Positions 31,470-34,066 of a stretch of 34,066 bases of DNA are shown piece by piece. The position numbers were made by a program, and so were the translations under genes. A model generated the notes under the pieces. That model was not told the DNA's origin. It made no database searches and saw only the letters and a list, made by a program, of their open reading frames with translations. Source of the stretch: Verrucomicrobiota bacterium (GTDB lineage: Bacteria; Verrucomicrobiota; Verrucomicrobiia; Opitutales; UBA953); assembly GCA_030831965.1 (NCBI GenBank), contig JAURJZ010000037.1, positions 1 to 34,066 of the forward strand. The letters run 5' to 3'. The number at the start of each line of letters is the position of its first letter. The first letter of the stretch is position 1.

Positions 31470-31993
31470 CGGACGGGAATGTGCACCTCGCTGCGCTTGA
31501 GGAAACCCGGCACGAAGGGGCTGTCCCAGTAGACCGCGTAGGGCTCGCCAACCTCGGAGACTCCCGGCTGCGTCGCAAGCCAGGCGCGGAGGCGCGCCAG
31601 GTTCTCCCGGTACGACTTCTCCGTGTAGCTGCCGCGGATGCCGATGGCCGCCACGGCGCGCGCGGGGACGCTCTCCAAGGCGACCTCGGGAGTCGGCCTA
31701 AGGTCGACCCGAGCCGCCGAGGCGGCATCGCAATGGAAGATCATCACACCCGGCTCGATCCGCGCCTCGACCGGCGCCGTCATCGGGATGCGGTTCGACT
31801 GGATATACCGGAAAAGCTTCCCGAACATCCGGTTGTTGGCGGAAAAATAGCCCGAATCGGAACGCGCGACCATCAGGCGGGAGGCGGGCAGGTCCTTGAC
31901 CTCGCAGACCGCGGGGTCGGTCTTCGGGTAGGCGAGCTCGACGGCGGGGGCCATGGCGGGAAGGATCAGGGCGAGAAGCAACGGGCACCTCAT
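31454..31993 (-). CDS. Secreted SOUL-family heme-binding-like protein
   Basis: The 179-residue protein has a signal peptide (MRCPLLLALILPAMAPA). The SOUL core follows: DSGYFSANNRMFGKLFRYIQ, then IPMTAPV (69-75), the family hallmark, GVMIFHC, and a C-terminal YAVYWDSPFVPGFLKRSEVHIPV. SOUL proteins bind heme or other tetrapyrroles, or simply have the fold; the sequence does not settle ligand or role. The open frame extends 72 codons upstream across the divergent DUF502 gene; ATG 31993 is chosen because it gives the signal peptide and has a promoter 5 nt away. Confidence 0.88.
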   Translation of the reverse strand: MRCPLLLALILPAMAPAVELAYPKTDPAVCEVKDLPASRLMVARSDSGYFSANNRMFGKLFRYIQSNRIPMTAPVEARIEPGVMIFHCDAASAARVDLRPTPEVALESVPARAVAAIGIRGSYTEKSYRENLARLRAWLATQPGVSEVGEPYAVYWDSPFVPGFLKRSEVHIPVRRAAR

Positions 31994-31998
31994 CCCGA

Positions 31999-32027
31999 CA
32001 CCCTGCGGGATTTGCCACCCTTGGCAA
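31999..32027 (-). promoter_or_regulatory. Candidate promoter of the SOUL gene
   Basis: On the minus strand TTGCCA (32027-32022) and AGGGTG (32004-31999) are 17 nt apart, 5 nt before the ATG. The -10 is poor. The -35 is one arm of the inverted repeat at 32011-32028. Confidence 0.35.
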
Positions 32028-32028
32028 A
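32011..32028. repeat. Inverted repeat in the SOUL/DUF502 divergent region
   Basis: TTTGCCA (32011-32017) and TGGCAAA (32022-32028) form a perfect 7-bp inverted repeat with a 4-bp spacer CCCT. It may be an operator controlling both genes, or two back-to-back -35 boxes. Confidence 0.5.
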
Positions 32029-32044
32029 CCGGGAGGCTTGCCGC

Positions 32045-32073
32045 TTGCCTCCCGGCGCGGCGCCGCTTGGCTG
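32045..32073 (+). promoter_or_regulatory. Candidate promoter of the DUF502-RecO-like-helicase operon
   Basis: CTTGCCT (TTGCCT at 32045-32050) precedes TGGCTG (32068-32073) by 17 nt. The ATG follows 5 nt later. The -10 is weak. Confidence 0.3.
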
Positions 32074-32078
32074 GAACC

Positions 32079-32762
32079 ATGGAATCCAGCAAGGAATCGG
32101 GCACCTTCCTCTCGAGGCTCGGGGGGAATTTCCTGACCGGCCTTCTCCTCCTGCTCCCCCTCGGGCTGACGCTCTGGATCCTCTCCATCCTGCTCGACCT
32201 GATGGGCATCTACGCCCAGCCCCTGGTCGAGGCGGGCGTGCGGATCCTGCACGGCAGCCTCGGCCAGCCGGAACCCTCCCTCGAGGGCGGCCTGTGGCGC
32301 CAGGGCGTGATCCTGGTCTCGGCGATCCTCTCGGCCATCTTCCTCACCATCGTCGGCTTCCTCTCCAAGCGCCTGTTCGGACGCATCCTGCACAACGCCT
32401 TCGCCTCCCTCCTCGGCCGGGTGCCGGGACTGAGCGGCCTCTACGGCTCGATCAAGCAGATGGTCGACGCGCTCACCGGCCAGAACAGGCAGACCTTCCG
32501 CCGGGTCGTGCTCGTCGAGTTTCCCCGCCCCGGATGCTGGGCCATCGGCTTCGTGACCAACGAGCAGCCGGAGGCCTTCAGCGAGGCCATCGGCCGGCAG
32601 GTGGTCAATGTCTTCGTCCCGAACGCGCCCGCGCCGACCGCCGGGTTCATCCTCCAGGTCGAGCCCTCGCAGATTCGCGAGACGAAGCTGGGCGTTTCCC
32701 AGGCCATCGGCCTGCTCGTCTCGTTCGGCGCGATCATGCCGAGGTCGGACGACAAGGCCTGA
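32079..32762 (+). CDS. DUF502 family membrane protein
   Basis: The 227-residue protein has two transmembrane helices: NFLTGLLLLLPLGLTLWILS (about 17-36, extending to about 42) and GVILVSAILSAIFLTIVGFL (about 76-95). The conserved DUF502 segment RVPGLSGLYGSIKQMVDAL (114-132) follows, then a soluble beta-rich C-terminal half with VVLVEFPRPGCWAIGFVT and VFVPNAPAPTAGFILQV. The family is widespread with no settled biochemical role. An upstream in-frame start is rejected because it lies in the divergent promoter region. The RecO-like gene begins 1 nt after its stop, so these genes are probably one operon. Confidence 0.9.
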   Translation: MESSKESGTFLSRLGGNFLTGLLLLLPLGLTLWILSILLDLMGIYAQPLVEAGVRILHGSLGQPEPSLEGGLWRQGVILVSAILSAIFLTIVGFLSKRLFGRILHNAFASLLGRVPGLSGLYGSIKQMVDALTGQNRQTFRRVVLVEFPRPGCWAIGFVTNEQPEAFSEAIGRQVVNVFVPNAPAPTAGFILQVEPSQIRETKLGVSQAIGLLVSFGAIMPRSDDKA

Positions 32763-32763
32763 G

Positions 32764-33363
32764 ATGCCCTCGGGCCCGTTCCGCTGCCTCGTCCTTGGGC
32801 GCGAGCCCTCCGGCGAGTCGCACCTGCTCCTCAGCCTCCTTGAGCCCGAGGAGGGCGTGCACCCCTGCCTGATCCGGGCGAACCGCAGGGGGGACGGGCG
32901 CCCCGACCTGTTCGACGAGGCGGAGGTGGCGCTGGAGCGCCCGCGCGGGGGGTCCAACCGCTTCGTGCGCGACTACCGCGTCCTGCGCCGTCAAACGGGC
33001 ATCGGCCGCAGCCCGCAGGCCCTGGAACGGGCCAGCCGGCTCGGCAACCTCGTCCGCCGCAACCCGCCCCCGCCCGAATCCGCCGCGGTCGCCTTCCGCA
33101 TCGTGCAGGAGACGCTCGACGCCATGGCGGCCCGGCCCCGCCCCGACGCGGCCTACCTCAAGGCCCTCTGGCTCCTGCTCAAGGATGGCGGCTGGCCGGT
33201 CGAGGCCGACTGGCTCGGCCGCCTCGGCGCGAGGGCGGCGGCGGCCGCCGCGGTCCTCGCCGCGCCGCTCGACGCGCAGACGGTCGACGCCGCCGCGGTC
33301 GCCGCCCTCAGCCTCGACCTCGAGCGATGGGCGGCCGGCGAGGTCCACTACGTCCTGCCCTGA
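32764..33363 (+). CDS. RecO-like protein
   Basis: The N-terminus FRCLVLGREPSGESHLLLSLLEPEEG (about residues 6-31) matches the oligonucleotide-binding-fold start of RecO, where a Leu-rich strand is followed by a GES/D turn and a hydrophobic helix. RecO helps load RecA onto SSB-coated single-stranded DNA and anneals strands. The middle (ALERASRLGNLVRRN) resembles the RecO helical domain. At 199 residues it is shorter than typical RecO, and it has no CxxC zinc knuckle, so it may be a divergent RecO or a paralogue. It sits 1 nt after DUF502 and overlaps the nuclease-helicase gene by one base (TGATG), which supports a DNA repair role. Confidence 0.55.
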   Translation: MPSGPFRCLVLGREPSGESHLLLSLLEPEEGVHPCLIRANRRGDGRPDLFDEAEVALERPRGGSNRFVRDYRVLRRQTGIGRSPQALERASRLGNLVRRNPPPPESAAVAFRIVQETLDAMAARPRPDAAYLKALWLLLKDGGWPVEADWLGRLGARAAAAAAVLAAPLDAQTVDAAAVAALSLDLERWAAGEVHYVLP

Positions 33364-34066
33364 TGCGCATCGACGCCGACAACTGGCGCATCGTCCTCAG
33401 CGCCCAGGATTTCGCCGGATTCCGCCCGGGTCCCGCCGCGGGACGCGCCGCCCCCGCCTGGCGGGCGGAGGCCGGACGCCAATGGCACGAGACCCTGCGG
33501 CAGGAGGCGGACGCCCTCGCCCAAGGCTGGCGATTCGAGGTCGCGGTGGAGGCCGAGCTCAAGGCCAAGGGCTGGATCCTGCGGATCAGCGGCAGGGCCG
33601 ACCAGTGGCGCGATTCCGGCGGCGACATCGAGATCGTCGAGGTCAAGACCGTGCTCGGCGGGCTTCCTCGGGCGGAGCGTCTCCTGCGCGAATCCCACCC
33701 CCATCACTTCCTCCAGCTGGGCGCCTACTGCCACGCCGCCCGCCTCCTGCCCGGCACCCGCTCCGTGCGGGGACGGCTTGTCCTGGTCGACCCCACTCAG
33801 GGAAACCGGCAGGAAATCGCCCTGGGCGACGAGGACGAGCGGGCGCTGCAAGCCCAGGCCGAGCTCATCGCCGCCCATGCGGAGAACCGACGCGCCGGCC
33901 ACGCCCGCCTGCTCGCCCTGCCCGACCGGCTGCCGTTCGCCGAGCCCCGCCCGGAGTGGCTGGAGGCGGGGGCCGAGCTCGACGCCACCGCCGGGCTTGC
34001 CCTGCGGCTCCTCGTCGCCCCCACCGGATTCGGCAAGACCTCCGCCGCCCTCCGCCACGGGCTCGC
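33363..34066 (+). CDS. PD-(D/E)XK nuclease fused to a superfamily 2-type helicase, 3' end outside the window
   Basis: The frame starts at ATG 33363, overlapping the RecO-like stop, and is open to the right edge (about 234 codons). Residues 1-150 carry a RecB/Cas4-like nuclease: motif I GRQWH (38-42), GRAD with Asp80, EVK (93-95) and QLGAY (118-122), all in the right order. There is no cysteine quartet for an iron-sulfur cluster in this part. After a helical linker a Walker A, APTGFGKT (219-226), opens a helicase domain. The order and the PTGxGKT motif match DinG/XPD-like helicases with an N-terminal nuclease known from Firmicutes. The role is probably DNA repair or processing; the helicase family needs the missing 3' part. 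Confidence 0.75.
   Translation, partial: MRIDADNWRIVLSAQDFAGFRPGPAAGRAAPAWRAEAGRQWHETLRQEADALAQGWRFEVAVEAELKAKGWILRISGRADQWRDSGGDIEIVEVKTVLGGLPRAERLLRESHPHHFLQLGAYCHAARLLPGTRSVRGRLVLVDPTQGNRQEIALGDEDERALQAQAELIAAHAENRRAGHARLLALPDRLPFAEPRPEWLEAGAELDATAGLALRLLVAPTGFGKTSAALRHGL

Noticed and set aside
31994-32209. 72-codon N-terminal extension of the SOUL protein
   Set aside because: Overlaps the divergent gene and would bury the signal peptide.

Overview
The window is about 34 kb of very GC-rich chromosome, dense with genes and with a strong G/C preference at third codon positions. The gene set points to a Verrucomicrobiota bacterium, possibly an Opitutae-like lineage. Supporting features are paired formylglycine-type sulfatases, a ThuA-like secreted protein, a DUF6797-like beta-propeller beside a pentaheme cytochrome c, a clostridial/Bacteroidetes-type single-chain PurL, and a SecA without the usual zinc-binding C-terminus. 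This placement is inference; no rRNA, tRNA, mobile element or CRISPR array was seen.

Layout. 2-865 (+) is the 3' part of a secreted alpha/beta hydrolase of visibly lower GC. It converges on the rpsO-pnp operon (900-3519, -), whose leader can form alternative hairpins. 3849-8441 (-) is a two-gene unit: a membrane-anchored propeller protein followed by a secreted pentaheme cytochrome c. 8514-12242 (-) is purL and 12443-15217 (-) is ppdK. thiD (15423-16253, +) diverges from ppdK and converges on ilvB (16308-18116, -). Two overlapping sulfatase genes (18248-21402, +) converge on a ThuA-like gene (21467-22252, -), followed by trxB (22334-23257, -). secA, lnt and a secreted double-lobed aspartyl protease run 23366-28830 (+). 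They converge on an unrecognised acidic-tailed protein (28837-29574, -). pyrD and a secreted hypothetical (29673-31446, +) converge on a SOUL-family protein (31454-31993, -). The window ends in a tight + strand operon: DUF502 membrane protein, RecO-like protein, and a PD-(D/E)XK nuclease-helicase cut off at the edge.

How the genes work together. Most of the window is housekeeping: RNA turnover, purine, pyrimidine, thiamine and branched-chain amino acid synthesis, PEP/pyruvate exchange, protein export, lipoprotein maturation and thiol redox. Envelope and catabolic functions are interleaved: sulfatases, ThuA, the propeller/cytochrome pair and the protease.

The main non-coding pattern is in gene starts. 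Shine-Dalgarno sequences are weak or absent. Many genes have a CTTGCC-type -35 element about 16-18 nt from a degenerate -10 that lies only about 5-11 nt before the ATG, which suggests many leaderless or near-leaderless mRNAs. Genes with longer leaders (rpsO, pnp, ppdK, ilvB) instead have C/A-rich sequence before the ATG. The most interesting protein-level items are the RecO-like/nuclease-helicase operon, the propeller/pentaheme pair with its cytosolic Cys cluster, the double retropepsin and the acidic-tailed unknown.
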